Below, in pieces: positions 1 to 8,378 of a stretch of 32,241 bases of DNA; position 1 is the stretch's first letter, and each line of letters begins with the position of its first letter. This DNA is from Flavobacteriales bacterium (GTDB lineage: Bacteria > Bacteroidota > Bacteroidia > UBA10329), in contig JAGYJL010000030.1 in the NCBI GenBank assembly GCA_018402015.1, positions 1 through 32,241 on the forward strand, in the 5' to 3' direction. The notes below the pieces were generated by a model. That model was not told the DNA's origin, searched no databases, and saw nothing but the letters and a program-made list of their open reading frames with translations. The translations under genes were made by a program, and so were the position numbers.

Positions 1-36
1 CCTACTGATTTGATGATGGAATGATTAGCTAATCAG

Positions 37-1734
37 CTAATTAATCGTCACACTCAACTCCCTCACGTTTCCAACCTTGTCTGTTGCTTTAATACGGAAC
101 GTATTCTGACCGTTGATGAAGCGTTCATCCTTGATATAGTAAAGTAGATTATTCTTCGGGTCTTGTTCTAGAAGAACCCACTTTCCGTTCAATGTTCCAG
201 AAACGGAAGCAACCCCAGAGAGATTATCAGAAAGTGTGAACTCCAATCTGCTAATGCCAGGGCTAGAGGTTTGGTCTTTGAAGTTTTTTGGTTTCAAAAT
301 AGGAGCTGTGGTATCTACCATTACAGCATAATCGCCAAAAGAGCGGGTAGTTGCTGTCATCCAATTCCATTTGGTAGAACCTCCTTCCGCAATCGGTTTT
401 CCTTTACTATCGAAAGAAACCATGACCGCTTTTTCGGCTGTAGCTTCTGAAACGTCATTCAACTTAACGGAAACGGTCATCGACCTATCAAGCGGTGTGT
501 CAGAGAGTTTTCCAATGGAATGAACAGCGGAGACACATTCCCCGCAGGGAGGTTTCAGGTCGTATTTGAACTTGAGGGTGTCATACAGGCATCCTGCAGG
601 AATGTTGATCCGTACCGAATTATTACTGAACGCATTCTCCTTTTGTGGATAGAAGATGTCGGTCACATTTTCCTTATTGGAAAGCAATGCTCCTTTTTGT
701 TCTTGGCCAAATATGGTGAATTTGAAAACAGAGTTGTTCCCAACGTGATCGGTTACATCAACTTCAACATCGTACGTTTTTCCTGGTTCGATTTTCGTTG
801 TCCCACCATTTTTGATGTTCGGGTAGAGGTCGAGTGTGTTATTGGGAGCGATGTACGTTCTGTAAACGAAATGCTTTTCCGTTTTCCGTTTTTCGTAATC
901 AACATGGCAGTTCACCATTCGTTTTTTCGAGAAAGGGAATTTGTCTATCTGCTGTTGATGAATAATTTCCCCGTTCACTTTTACCGTCATGCCGTAAATG
1001 CCGCATACGTTCTGTGCAGCTGAAAATCGGTCAATGGCAGCCACTCCGAAACTCAAAACACCTGCAGCTCTAATTGTATCAACTCCAATGGAATACTTGC
1101 CAGTACTACCATTGACCGAAAAGCCTTTTTCAGTCCGAAGCCCCTCGATATGACCGTTGGGCGCGTGATTATAGATCCATAGTTTCTGTAGTTCTGGATG
1201 TTTTTCATCACGCACTTTAAAACCATAATTCAGCGGGTTTTCAGGAATTTGTCCGATGGTTTCTCGGATTTCGAAGTGAACATGTGGTCCCCCAGATCCG
1301 CCTGAGTTACCGCTTTTTGCGATGAGCTGTCCTTTCTTAATGGGAAACTGAGAAGCCGATAAATTCAAGTCAAGCTCAAAAGATTCTTTGGCGTATTGTT
1401 GCTGTTTAACATAGCGCGCTATGTCAGGATTGAAATCGCTGAGATGACCATAAACGGACGTCTTTCCGTTGGGATGTTCGAGGTAGATCGCTTTGCCGAA
1501 ACCATCGCCAGAAACGAAAATCCTGCTTACGAATCCATCAGCAACGGCATAAACAGGCTTTCCTTCTACGCCCCCGGTTTTAAAGTCAAGACCAGAATGG
1601 AAATGATTTCCTCTTATCTCGCCAAAATTGCCCGAAAGAATAAGTTCGCCATCTAACGGATTAGCGTATTCTTGGGCATTTGTTGCCAACGAAAAGAATA
1701 GCAGAATGGGTATGATTAAATTTGAGAATCGCAT
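37..1734 (-). CDS. Secreted M23 family metallopeptidase (LytM-like)
   Basis: This 565-residue protein is predicted to be a zinc endopeptidase that cuts peptidoglycan cross-bridges in the periplasm. Residues 1-20 form a signal peptide ending in TNA-Q. The M23 domain lies at about 25-170. Its zinc and catalytic residues are visible: H46 and D50 in HFHSGLDFK, H97 in YGHL, and H151/H153 in HVHFE. The long C-terminal part (about 180-565) looks like beta-sandwich modules and contains a stretch resembling Ig-like folds (about 470-565). It is cysteine-poor, apart from a CGEC pair. The ATG at 1734 is the only start that keeps the signal peptide. The gene is divergent from the zapA cluster, with an 81-bp gap between them. 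The peptidase assignment is firm because all ligands are present. Substrate and cellular role (division, growth or remodelling) are inferred from the family only. Confidence 0.93.
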   Translation of the reverse strand: MRFSNLIIPILLFFSLATNAQEYANPLDGELILSGNFGEIRGNHFHSGLDFKTGGVEGKPVYAVADGFVSRIFVSGDGFGKAIYLEHPNGKTSVYGHLSDFNPDIARYVKQQQYAKESFELDLNLSASQFPIKKGQLIAKSGNSGGSGGPHVHFEIRETIGQIPENPLNYGFKVRDEKHPELQKLWIYNHAPNGHIEGLRTEKGFSVNGSTGKYSIGVDTIRAAGVLSFGVAAIDRFSAAQNVCGIYGMTVKVNGEIIHQQQIDKFPFSKKRMVNCHVDYEKRKTEKHFVYRTYIAPNNTLDLYPNIKNGGTTKIEPGKTYDVEVDVTDHVGNNSVFKFTIFGQEQKGALLSNKENVTDIFYPQKENAFSNNSVRINIPAGCLYDTLKFKYDLKPPCGECVSAVHSIGKLSDTPLDRSMTVSVKLNDVSEATAEKAVMVSFDSKGKPIAEGGSTKWNWMTATTRSFGDYAVMVDTTAPILKPKNFKDQTSSPGISRLEFTLSDNLSGVASVSGTLNGKWVLLEQDPKNNLLYYIKDERFINGQNTFRIKATDKVGNVRELSVTIN

Positions 1735-1791
1735 TTAAAGCAAAGTACAAGGATCACACCAAAAGATTCCAAAATCTGACATCTTTAAAGG

Positions 1792-1799
1792 TATGTTTG
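1792..1799 (+). promoter_or_regulatory. Bacteroidota-type -7 promoter box before the zapA cluster
   Basis: TATGTTTG matches the Bacteroidota sigma-factor -7 consensus TAnnTTTG. It ends 16 nt before the ATG at 1816, so the expected 5' leader is only about 10 nt. I see no clear -33 TTG at the right distance, which lowers confidence. Confidence 0.45.
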
Positions 1800-1815
1800 T
1801 ATTTTCAATCTTTCT

Positions 1816-2106
1816 ATGGAAAATCTGAACACTTTCTTAAGTCAGCTGAATAGCAAGGTGGAAAAACTGGTACAGTTGCAAGCCGATCTTCAGTCTGAAA
1901 ATACTGGTCTGAAGAGAAAAAACGAAGAGTTGGAGCAGTTGGTAAGTGCGCAAAAAAATGCGTTGACGGAACTAGAGGAACAGAATAAAGTTGTTAAAAT
2001 TGCAAAGGCGGTAACCGATGATGACGAGGACCGTAAGGAGCAGAGGAAGAGGTTGAATGAATTAGTGCGGGAAGTAGACAAGTGTATAGCACTTCTGAAT
2101 AATTAA
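1816..2106 (+). CDS. Small coiled-coil protein, ZapB-like
   Basis: This 96-residue protein is predicted to be almost entirely helical. Residues 1-60 form a strong heptad-repeat coiled coil (leucines in NTFLSQLNSKVEKLVQL and following). An acidic-basic stretch follows (DDDEDRKEQRKR, about 69-80), then a short C-terminal helix with leucines. It has no signal peptide or membrane segment. It lies 16 nt upstream of zapA and almost certainly shares its transcript. By size, coiled-coil character and position it resembles ZapB-type division factors that bridge ZapA and the Z-ring, but coiled coils are not diagnostic, so no symbol is given. The real gene status is supported by the tight spacing and the promoter box upstream. 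Confidence 0.8.
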   Translation: MENLNTFLSQLNSKVEKLVQLQADLQSENTGLKRKNEELEQLVSAQKNALTELEEQNKVVKIAKAVTDDDEDRKEQRKRLNELVREVDKCIALLNN

Positions 2107-2122
2107 GGATCATTCTTGTTGA

Positions 2123-2416
2123 ATGGGAACTCAAGCAATAACAGTAAGAATAGCAGGGAAGAGTTACCCAATGACGGTGGATACACCGCAGGAAGAAGAA
2201 ACCATAAGGAAGGCGGAGCGGCAGATAAGGGAGAGGTTGAAGATGTATGAGGAGAAATATGCCGTTACGGATGTTAGGGACCTGTTAAGCATGTGTGTGC
2301 TGCAATTTGCCACCGAAGCCATGGAGAACGAGGAGCGGGTTGACAATGTAGAACACGATGTGTTGGATAGGTTAAAGGTTATCGGGCAATTGCTCGATTC
2401 CACACTTGATAAGTAA
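2123..2416 (+). CDS. zapA: Cell division protein ZapA
   Basis: This 97-residue protein belongs to the ZapA family, which binds FtsZ and bundles protofilaments at the division septum. The N-terminal half has the family pattern ITVRIAGKSYPM followed by a helix with the TIRKAERQIRERL pattern. The C-terminal half is the dimerising coiled coil (about 52-97). The length is normal for the family. It follows the coiled-coil gene by 16 nt, and a 6S-like RNA lies just downstream, then rny. In E. coli the zapA gene (ygfE) is likewise followed by the 6S RNA gene, which supports both calls. The ATG at 2123 gives the canonical N-terminus. Confidence 0.9.
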   Translation: MGTQAITVRIAGKSYPMTVDTPQEEETIRKAERQIRERLKMYEEKYAVTDVRDLLSMCVLQFATEAMENEERVDNVEHDVLDRLKVIGQLLDSTLDK

Positions 2417-2471
2417 GTAGTACGTTCTTTACATAAAATATACGCGAAGGTGTGATTGCCTTCGCAACGAT

Positions 2472-2671
2472 TTCCCGCATAGATCGATCGTTTGTTAAAC
2501 TCAACGTTTAAAAAATTGAGATTAAGCTCATGGGTGTTAAAGAAAGGCCTCAACTGTACTTCGGTACAGTTTCCGAACTTGTTCGGGACAGTGGAACTCT
2601 GATGCGCTCGGCAGTCTCAATCATGTCTTAATTGGAGTTTAATTAAGCCAAGGATCTGTGCGGGTTTTTTT
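2472..2671 (+). ncRNA. ssrS: 6S-like regulatory RNA candidate with terminal U-run
   Basis: The 278-nt gap between zapA and rny can fold into a long interrupted rod. The closing stem is 2474-2485 with 2653-2664 (12 pairs, one G-U). Inside it are 2495-2502 with 2635-2642, then 2515-2521 with 2615-2621. The apical part holds a hairpin at 2552-2571 with a UUCG loop and a second one at about 2573-2586. The closing stem is followed directly by seven U residues (2665-2671), so it doubles as a terminator. A length of about 200 nt, a rod with internal loops and a place next to zapA all fit 6S RNA, which binds the housekeeping RNA polymerase holoenzyme and regulates transcription in stationary phase. 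The fold was done by eye. The identity is inferred from shape and context, not from a covariance search. Confidence 0.72.
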
Positions 2672-2694
2672 ATGAACCAAATTGAAGTAAAAAC

Positions 2695-4257
2695 ATGACA
2701 ATAGTAGTAGGATTAGTGGCGGCTTTGGTCGGTGTAATTCTGGGTGGTGCGGGAATGCTGATGTACAACAAGAAAGTTGTTAGTTCGCAAGCAGAAGCCA
2801 TCTTGGAGGAAGCGAAAGCCAAAGGAGAAGTTATCCGAGAAAAACGGATTCTTCAGGCCAAAGAAAAGTTTCAGGAGTTGAAGACCAAACACGATAGCGA
2901 GGTACAATCTCGGAACAGTAAATTGGTAGAGGCCGAAAATCGCGTTAAGCAAAAAGAAGGCTCTCTCAACAAGAAGTTCGAGGATGTGAAACGCGAGCGG
3001 GAGGCTGCATTGCGTGAAACAGATGAGGCCAGGAAAAAACAGGAGAAACTAGATGGCCAGATTGAGGTTTTCAATAAAAAGCTGGAAGAGGTTGAACGCG
3101 ATCGTCAAAAACAAGTAGAGCAGCTTGAAAAGGTTGCTGGTATGAAAGCCGATGAAGCCAAAGCTCAGTTGGTTGAAGCCTTGAAAGCAGAAGCGCAAAC
3201 AGCGGCTATGGCTGCCATCAACGAAACAGTTGAAGAGGCAAAACTGCAGGCTGATAAGCAAGCTAAGAAGATCGTGATCCAAACCATTCAGCGCGTAGCA
3301 ACTGAGCACACGATTGAGAATGCTGTGTCTATTTTCAACATTGAAAGTGACGAGATCAAAGGCCGTATTATCGGTAGAGAAGGACGTAACATCCGTGCGT
3401 TAGAAGCAGCTACAGGAATTGAGATCATCGTAGACGATACGCCAGAAGCAATTATCCTTTCAGGTTTTGATCCTGTTAAGCGCGAAACAGCTCGTTTGGC
3501 ACTGCATCAATTAGTTACGGATGGTAGAATCCATCCTGCTCGAATTGAGGAGGTGGTAGCCAAGACCAAGAAGCGGTTGGAAGAAGAGATCATCGAGATA
3601 GGTAAACGTACCGCTATAGATCTTGGAATCCACGGTCTTCACCCGGAACTGACCAGAATGGTTGGACGTATGAAGTATCGCTCTTCCTACGGGCAGAACC
3701 TGCTTCAGCATAGCCGCGAGGTTGCAAACATGTGTTCCATCATGGCTGCGGAACTGGGCTTGGACCCGAAGAAAGCGAAACGTGCGGGCTTGCTTCACGA
3801 TATTGGAAAAGTTCCAGATGAGGAGCCGGAATTGCCACACGCCATTTTGGGTATGAAGTTGGCTGAGAAATATGGAGAGAAACCAGACATCTGCAACGCC
3901 ATTGGTGCTCACCACGATGAGATTGAGATGACCACCATGATCTCTCCGATCATTCAGGTATGTGATGCCATTTCTGGAGCAAGACCTGGAGCAAGACGAG
4001 AGATCGTTGAAAGCTACATCAAGCGTATAAACGAGCTTGAAGCGCTAGCATTGGCTTACCCGGGCGTTACCAAAACATATGCTATTCAGGCGGGTCGAGA
4101 GCTACGTGTGATTGTTGAAAGTGAGAAGGTAACAGATGCACAGTCAGATCAATTGGCCATGGATATCTCCATGAAGATTCAGGATGAAATGACTTATCCG
4201 GGTCAGGTGAGAGTGACAGTAATTCGTGAGAAGCGAGCAGTTGCTTACGCCAAGTAA
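2695..4257 (+). CDS. rny: Ribonuclease Y
   Basis: This 520-residue protein is a membrane-anchored endoribonuclease that initiates mRNA decay. Domains in order are: an N-terminal transmembrane helix (about 3-24), a long charged coiled coil (about 30-200), a KH RNA-binding domain with the loop [10 protein letters not shown] (223-232), and an HD metal-dependent phosphohydrolase domain with H339, the H368-D369 pair in LLHDIGK, and GAHHDE (404-409). Length and order match RNase Y from Firmicutes and Bacteroidota. The ATG at 2695 gives the expected hydrophobic start. The gene follows the 6S-like RNA after its U-run by 23 nt, so it probably has its own promoter or depends on read-through. A strong hairpin terminator follows at about 4293. 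Confidence 0.97.
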   Translation: MTIVVGLVAALVGVILGGAGMLMYNKKVVSSQAEAILEEAKAKGEVIREKRILQAKEKFQELKTKHDSEVQSRNSKLVEAENRVKQKEGSLNKKFEDVKREREAALRETDEARKKQEKLDGQIEVFNKKLEEVERDRQKQVEQLEKVAGMKADEAKAQLVEALKAEAQTAAMAAINETVEEAKLQADKQAKKIVIQTIQRVATEHTIENAVSIFNIESDEIKGRIIGREGRNIRALEAATGIEIIVDDTPEAIILSGFDPVKRETARLALHQLVTDGRIHPARIEEVVAKTKKRLEEEIIEIGKRTAIDLGIHGLHPELTRMVGRMKYRSSYGQNLLQHSREVANMCSIMAAELGLDPKKAKRAGLLHDIGKVPDEEPELPHAILGMKLAEKYGEKPDICNAIGAHHDEIEMTTMISPIIQVCDAISGARPGARREIVESYIKRINELEALALAYPGVTKTYAIQAGRELRVIVESEKVTDAQSDQLAMDISMKIQDEMTYPGQVRVTVIREKRAVAYAK

Positions 4258-4290
4258 TTTATGATTGGCTTTTTTGCCAATTACATAATG

Positions 4291-4320
4291 AAGGGCTTGC
4301 TTTGGCAAGCCCTTTTTTGT
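4291..4320. terminator. Bidirectional terminator between rny and the convergent acyltransferase
   Basis: GGGCTTGC at 4293-4300 pairs with GCAAGCCC at 4305-4312 around a 4-nt loop. The stem is followed by six T residues on the plus strand. Just upstream a second hairpin, ATTGGC (4264-4269) with GCCAAT (4276-4281), has a T-run as its loop. The main hairpin ends rny and touches the stop codon of the convergent gene. On the minus strand the flanking A/T content is weaker, so termination in that direction is less certain. Confidence 0.8.
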
Positions 4321-5249
4321 TACAACAGTTTCAGCAGTTTCGAGTCTGTCTTTCGAATCTCGAAATACGGTGTTTGTTTGGCTCCAAAGGACCGAAAGAA
4401 GCGCTCCACAGGTTCGATCATACTTCCTTCAAAATTGAACTTAATAGTAACGCCAGAAGCAAATAGAATGGCTGTCCACATAAGCAGACTCATGGCACCC
4501 GAGTTTTTGTTGTAAGGGTCTGCTGCGCCTGCCAGATAATAGGCCGAATCTTCGTCCCAAACGAGTAGGAGAGAGGCTACAGCCTTTTGGTCTGAATCGT
4601 ATGCAACCCATGCTTTACAAGCATCTTTGGCCTTCAGTTTCTCAAATACACGGTCGAAATAGGCAGCATTATAATTGACCTCGTTACCTTTTTCTGCGTA
4701 ATCCTTTAGTTTCAGTTCGTGTAGGATTCTCACATCATTGCAATCCGACATGCTGAGACTTTTTTGAGCTTTGGCTATCTCTCTTCTGATATTGCCTTGG
4801 AGGTTCTGGTAAAGGGCATCGGGATCTGTTAGATCGTCAATTACGTATGTGTACCTGGTCGATTGTTCAAATCCATTCCAATAGAATGGCAGCCAATTGC
4901 TTACTTCCGGGTGGAAATATTGAATGAACTTATCTGTTTTGGGAAGCTGTGCAATCAACTGCTCAAACATCTTCTTTTCAAACGAAAGTCGTGTAGATTC
5001 CTTTTGCCCTTCCGGATAATGAAGCCATGGCCCCATGTAAGGAGTTAGTGGAGGAATTGTAATGATATCGAACTGTAATTTCTGTTTTTTGAAATAGGGC
5101 ATAAACGCCTGAACTTCATGTTCTGTGCTCACCACCGCCACATCCCATTGTTCTGGTTTGGCAACGATTTCCATCCAATCGTATTGGAGAAACAGGGGAA
5201 TATCTGTGCGTTTATTACACCATGCTCGATAAACCTCCTTGTTGGTCAT
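4320..5249 (-). CDS. GNAT/FemAB-like acyltransferase
   Basis: This 309-residue cytoplasmic protein looks like a two-lobed GNAT-fold (FemAB/BioF2-like) acyltransferase of the type common in Bacteroidota. Supporting stretches are the N-terminal IPLFLQYDWMEIV, the PPLTPYMGPWL segment seen in these proteins, and a C-terminal acetyltransferase-like core with VAYDSDQKAVASLLLVWDEDSAYYLAGAA broken over about 215-245, followed by FNFEGSMIEPVERFFRSFGA near the end. It has no signal peptide or membrane span. The substrate is unknown. The gene sits 22 nt downstream of the transglutaminase-fold gene on the same strand, so they are probably co-transcribed. It converges on rny. The family assignment comes from overall pattern, not from a diagnostic catalytic residue. 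Confidence 0.68.
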   Translation of the reverse strand: MTNKEVYRAWCNKRTDIPLFLQYDWMEIVAKPEQWDVAVVSTEHEVQAFMPYFKKQKLQFDIITIPPLTPYMGPWLHYPEGQKESTRLSFEKKMFEQLIAQLPKTDKFIQYFHPEVSNWLPFYWNGFEQSTRYTYVIDDLTDPDALYQNLQGNIRREIAKAQKSLSMSDCNDVRILHELKLKDYAEKGNEVNYNAAYFDRVFEKLKAKDACKAWVAYDSDQKAVASLLLVWDEDSAYYLAGAADPYNKNSGAMSLLMWTAILFASGVTIKFNFEGSMIEPVERFFRSFGAKQTPYFEIRKTDSKLLKLL

Positions 5250-5271
5250 TGCTGTGATACGGGAATTTCTG

Positions 5272-6144
5272 CTACTTATTGCTTGAACTTAGCATTCGAA
5301 TAAGCTTTGAGACTTCATCCATTTTCTTGTATTTCCCAGATCGCTGATAGCATGCCTTTAATTCCACCAACATACGTTGAACGATTTCCACGTTACTCAT
5401 CGGTTTAAGTTCTGGCGTGGGTGTCTCAACCTGCAACTTCTCCATGTAACGTTCCAATTCGCCTCTTCCAAATACAGCTCCTTTACTATATGGGTTAATG
5501 TAGAACAAGAGTTCGTTGCCTGTGTGGTTGTAAACATCGCGATAGCCGAGTATGAAATGATGTGGTAGGTCGATCCCAACAATCGGAAGGTCCAGCATAT
5601 CGGCCAAAACTTTATACAGAATACCTAAGGTCATTGGGCTGCCAGAATGGTTATCCAACAGATTGTTCAGAAAGAAACTCTGTTCAGAAGTATGGTACTT
5701 AGTGTACGGTCTGAATTGGTGTACGTCATAAAGGATATGATTGATGACACGTACTTTTTCCAGTGATGTGAGGTTATCGTTAAGTTCTATCCAAACATCG
5801 CGATGGAGTACCAAAAGTTGTTTGCGTATCGCTTCGAAATCGATATCAGGATACTGAAACGTAGCCGCGATGAGTGCTCCGGTTGCCAGATCATCTGTCT
5901 GTGTGGCTTTCCAATCTATCAATGCTTTGCACGCGGCTTCAAATTCAATCTCTTCAATGATCTGAATGATTCTCTCCTGAATCGCATTCTGACCTACAGT
6001 TTCCCATTCACTTTCTAGAACCGGAATGACCGTTTTACCGAAAGAGACCAGTTTTCCGTGAACGTTCTCATAAACATCCGAATCTGGGTCATCCAGTAAC
6101 CGTATCAGTGCATGTAATTGAGAATTGGAATGTGGGAGTCTCAT
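5272..6144 (-). CDS. SirB1/transglutaminase-like family protein
   Basis: This protein of about 290 residues belongs to the SirB1 group of transglutaminase-fold proteins with helical-repeat extensions. The core signature SPMTLGILYKVLADMLDLP, then GIDLPHHFILGY, lies in the middle (about 165-200). An N-terminal helical region (about 1-110) reads like HEAT/TPR-type helices. The canonical transglutaminase Cys is replaced by S/P in this segment, as is usual for SirB1 proteins, so catalysis is doubtful. I chose the ATG at 6144 rather than a TTG three codons upstream (6153). The likely downstream partner is the acyltransferase 22 nt away. The family is known across proteobacteria and Bacteroidota, but its molecular role is not established. 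Confidence 0.8.
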   Translation of the reverse strand: MRLPHSNSQLHALIRLLDDPDSDVYENVHGKLVSFGKTVIPVLESEWETVGQNAIQERIIQIIEEIEFEAACKALIDWKATQTDDLATGALIAATFQYPDIDFEAIRKQLLVLHRDVWIELNDNLTSLEKVRVINHILYDVHQFRPYTKYHTSEQSFFLNNLLDNHSGSPMTLGILYKVLADMLDLPIVGIDLPHHFILGYRDVYNHTGNELLFYINPYSKGAVFGRGELERYMEKLQVETPTPELKPMSNVEIVQRMLVELKACYQRSGKYKKMDEVSKLIRMLSSSNK

Positions 6145-6269
6145 CGTTCGCAAATTACGATCGAGATCACTCCTCGTAAGGGGTTGATAATCACAGTTTT
6201 CAGCACGACAATGTTAATTATCGATCAATTGATTCATTATCTTGACCAACTCAAGATTTTCATCGATCA

Positions 6270-8330
6270 ATGAAGGTTTGGAACTCATTTCCGATGTTGA
6301 GGATAATTCTCCCATTCCTACTTGGAGTGGTGGTTTCTGCTTTTTCGGTTGAATGGATAATATGGAAGGAAGGAGCAATTCAGTTCGTTTCCTGCACGCT
6401 CATCGCGGTTTTTACTATCTTTTGTATGATTGCCATTCTGCACAGAAAACAACATCACTTCGGATGGGCGCTTTCTGTAATCATGTTTACGCTTGGGTCG
6501 GGTTTAGCGTTGTCTGTATCTCAGAATGTATACCCTGATGGAATCTCGTCAGGGGGGCTCGTTGGAGAATCGCTCGAATATTTGATTGAGGTTATTGAAG
6601 AGCCGCAAGTGAAAGACAATTCAGTTAAGGTTGTAGCAACTGTTTCCGATCTGAATGTTGAGCATACTGGCAAGGTTTTGTTCTATTTCAATAAAGATTC
6701 CACCAGCGAGCGAATCAAATACGGACAGCAATTGTTGGTGAGTGCTGTTTTACACGAGGTAGAAAATCTTGGGAATCCCAATGAGTTCAACTACAAAAGA
6801 TACTTGAGATTCCATGGAATTTCACATCGGGCGCATATAAAGTCTGGTGCATTCAAGTTACTCGCCAACGGAAACCCTGGGTTGCGGGGGTGGATGTATG
6901 ATTTGCGTTCACAACTCATTCAGAAATTTCGAGATAGCGGACTGGAAGACGAAGAGTTATCCGTTGCTTCGGCACTCATTTTGGGATATAGAACAGAGTT
7001 GGATCGCGAACTCATGTCGGCTTATGCTGGTGCAGGAGCCACTCATGTTCTTGCAGTATCCGGTCTTCATGTAGGTATCGTTTATGTAATTCTCAACACC
7101 TTACTTAAGTTCTTAGATAGGAGGAAATATGGAAGGTTCATTAAAACCTTGCTGCTGATATTTGCGCTTTTCGGCTATGCAGGACTCACGGGTTTATCTG
7201 CATCTGTGTTTCGTGCTGCAACCATGTTCACCTTTGTTGCAATTGGAAAGGCATTTAGTCGGGATACCAATATATTCAACACGCTAGGTGTTTCAGCGTT
7301 TGTGCTCGTGGCTATTGATCCGATGATCATCATGCAGGTCGGCTTTCAGCTTTCCTATCTTGCAGTTATTGGAATTGTGCTGATCCAGCCTATGCTCTTT
7401 AATCTCTGGGCTAGCGAAAACAGATACCTGGATTGGGCCTGGTCCATAACCTGTGTTTCCATAGCAGCGCAAATTGCCACCGCACCGCTTGGACTTCTCT
7501 ATTTCCATCAATTTCCCAATTTGTTTCTGGTGTCCAACCTGTTGGTTATACCCGCTGCAGCTGTAATTCTCTATTTGGGTTTTGCGCTTTTCGTGTTCTC
7601 TTTTTGGAAACCAACATTGTTGTACTTCGGTTTTCTACTCAAAACTGTGATATCCTCACTCAACCAAATCGTAGTATGGATAGAACAGATTCCTTACTCT
7701 GTTCTTTCGGGTATTGATATTTCCACAGTTGAATCGTTAATGATCTACGCGATTATAGCTGGCGTACTCGTGTTCATCGTTCATAAACAACGACTTGCGT
7801 TCTATTCCATTTTAGTGGTTGGAATAGTGTTTATGGCAATGCAGTGTTTGGAAGTGTATGAACAGCAGAACCAAAAGTTTCTTACCGTCTATAATGTGAG
7901 AGGGGAAACGGCCGTAGCTCTTTTCAATGGAACAGATGTCACTTTCATGTCAAGCACAGAGTTCTATGAAAATGAACAGGCCATGCTTTTTCATGTCAGG
8001 CACCATTGGTGGAGATTAGGAATTGAAAATGAGAGATTCATTCCACTTAATGCTGAAACGAATAACCGAAGTCTTGGCTTCGGAGATGACCAGTTTGCTA
8101 TTCTCGATTTAGGGAAGCAGGAGAATGGAGTAGAGGTAAATATCTTAGGCAATGATGGTCTCGTTGTAATTCTAAATTCCATTGATTGGAATCTTATTGA
8201 TAAGTTAAGCAGCGACTCCGTTAGTGATTTCGTTGTCTCCAATAGATTCGGACCAAGAGTAACTCAAAAACTGAAGGATTATCGAAGTACCACCTTTGTT
8301 GCGGAGCAAGGAGCATTAATTTTCAGATAA
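6270..8330 (+). CDS. comEC: ComEC/Rec2 family DNA-uptake channel protein
   Basis: This 686-residue polytopic membrane protein is predicted to be the inner-membrane channel for single-stranded DNA in natural transformation. The N-terminus has three membrane helices (about 7-80), then a periplasmic DUF4131/OB-like domain (about 85-200). The competence domain spans about 220-510, with the hallmark GAGATHVLAVSGLHVG and around ten further helices. The C-terminal 150 residues keep a beta-rich shape similar to the metallo-beta-lactamase part of longer ComEC proteins. They lack an HxHxDH motif, so nuclease activity is not expected there. That shorter form is common in Bacteroidota. The ATG at 6270 gives the expected N-in start. 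A strong terminator follows at 8338. Confidence 0.92.
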   Translation: MKVWNSFPMLRIILPFLLGVVVSAFSVEWIIWKEGAIQFVSCTLIAVFTIFCMIAILHRKQHHFGWALSVIMFTLGSGLALSVSQNVYPDGISSGGLVGESLEYLIEVIEEPQVKDNSVKVVATVSDLNVEHTGKVLFYFNKDSTSERIKYGQQLLVSAVLHEVENLGNPNEFNYKRYLRFHGISHRAHIKSGAFKLLANGNPGLRGWMYDLRSQLIQKFRDSGLEDEELSVASALILGYRTELDRELMSAYAGAGATHVLAVSGLHVGIVYVILNTLLKFLDRRKYGRFIKTLLLIFALFGYAGLTGLSASVFRAATMFTFVAIGKAFSRDTNIFNTLGVSAFVLVAIDPMIIMQVGFQLSYLAVIGIVLIQPMLFNLWASENRYLDWAWSITCVSIAAQIATAPLGLLYFHQFPNLFLVSNLLVIPAAAVILYLGFALFVFSFWKPTLLYFGFLLKTVISSLNQIVVWIEQIPYSVLSGIDISTVESLMIYAIIAGVLVFIVHKQRLAFYSILVVGIVFMAMQCLEVYEQQNQKFLTVYNVRGETAVALFNGTDVTFMSSTEFYENEQAMLFHVRHHWWRLGIENERFIPLNAETNNRSLGFGDDQFAILDLGKQENGVEVNILGNDGLVVILNSIDWNLIDKLSSDSVSDFVVSNRFGPRVTQKLKDYRSTTFVAEQGALIFR

Positions 8331-8331
8331 T

Positions 8332-8360
8332 AAAAAAGGACCCAATTTGGGTCCTTTTTT
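8332..8360. terminator. Bidirectional terminator between comEC and the giant secreted protein gene
   Basis: GGACCCA (8338-8344) pairs with TGGGTCC (8348-8354) around a 3-nt loop. It is flanked by A6 on the left and T6 on the right, so both convergent transcripts meet a stem followed by a U-run. Confidence 0.9.
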
Positions 8361-8378
8361 ATTGTTGTCGATACACGA

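Noticed and set aside
24-41. Hairpin ATTAGCT/AGCTAAT at the end of the M23 gene as a terminator
   Set aside because: It is AT-rich, overlaps the stop codon and has no T-run. Too weak to call.
520-1023. Long open frame opposite the M23 gene
   Set aside because: It is antisense to a well-supported gene and has no recognisable family or start context. Similar shadow frames opposite the giant protein gene were left out for the same reason.
7433-7717. Open frame inside comEC in another frame
   Set aside because: The ComEC frame carries all family motifs. The alternative has none.
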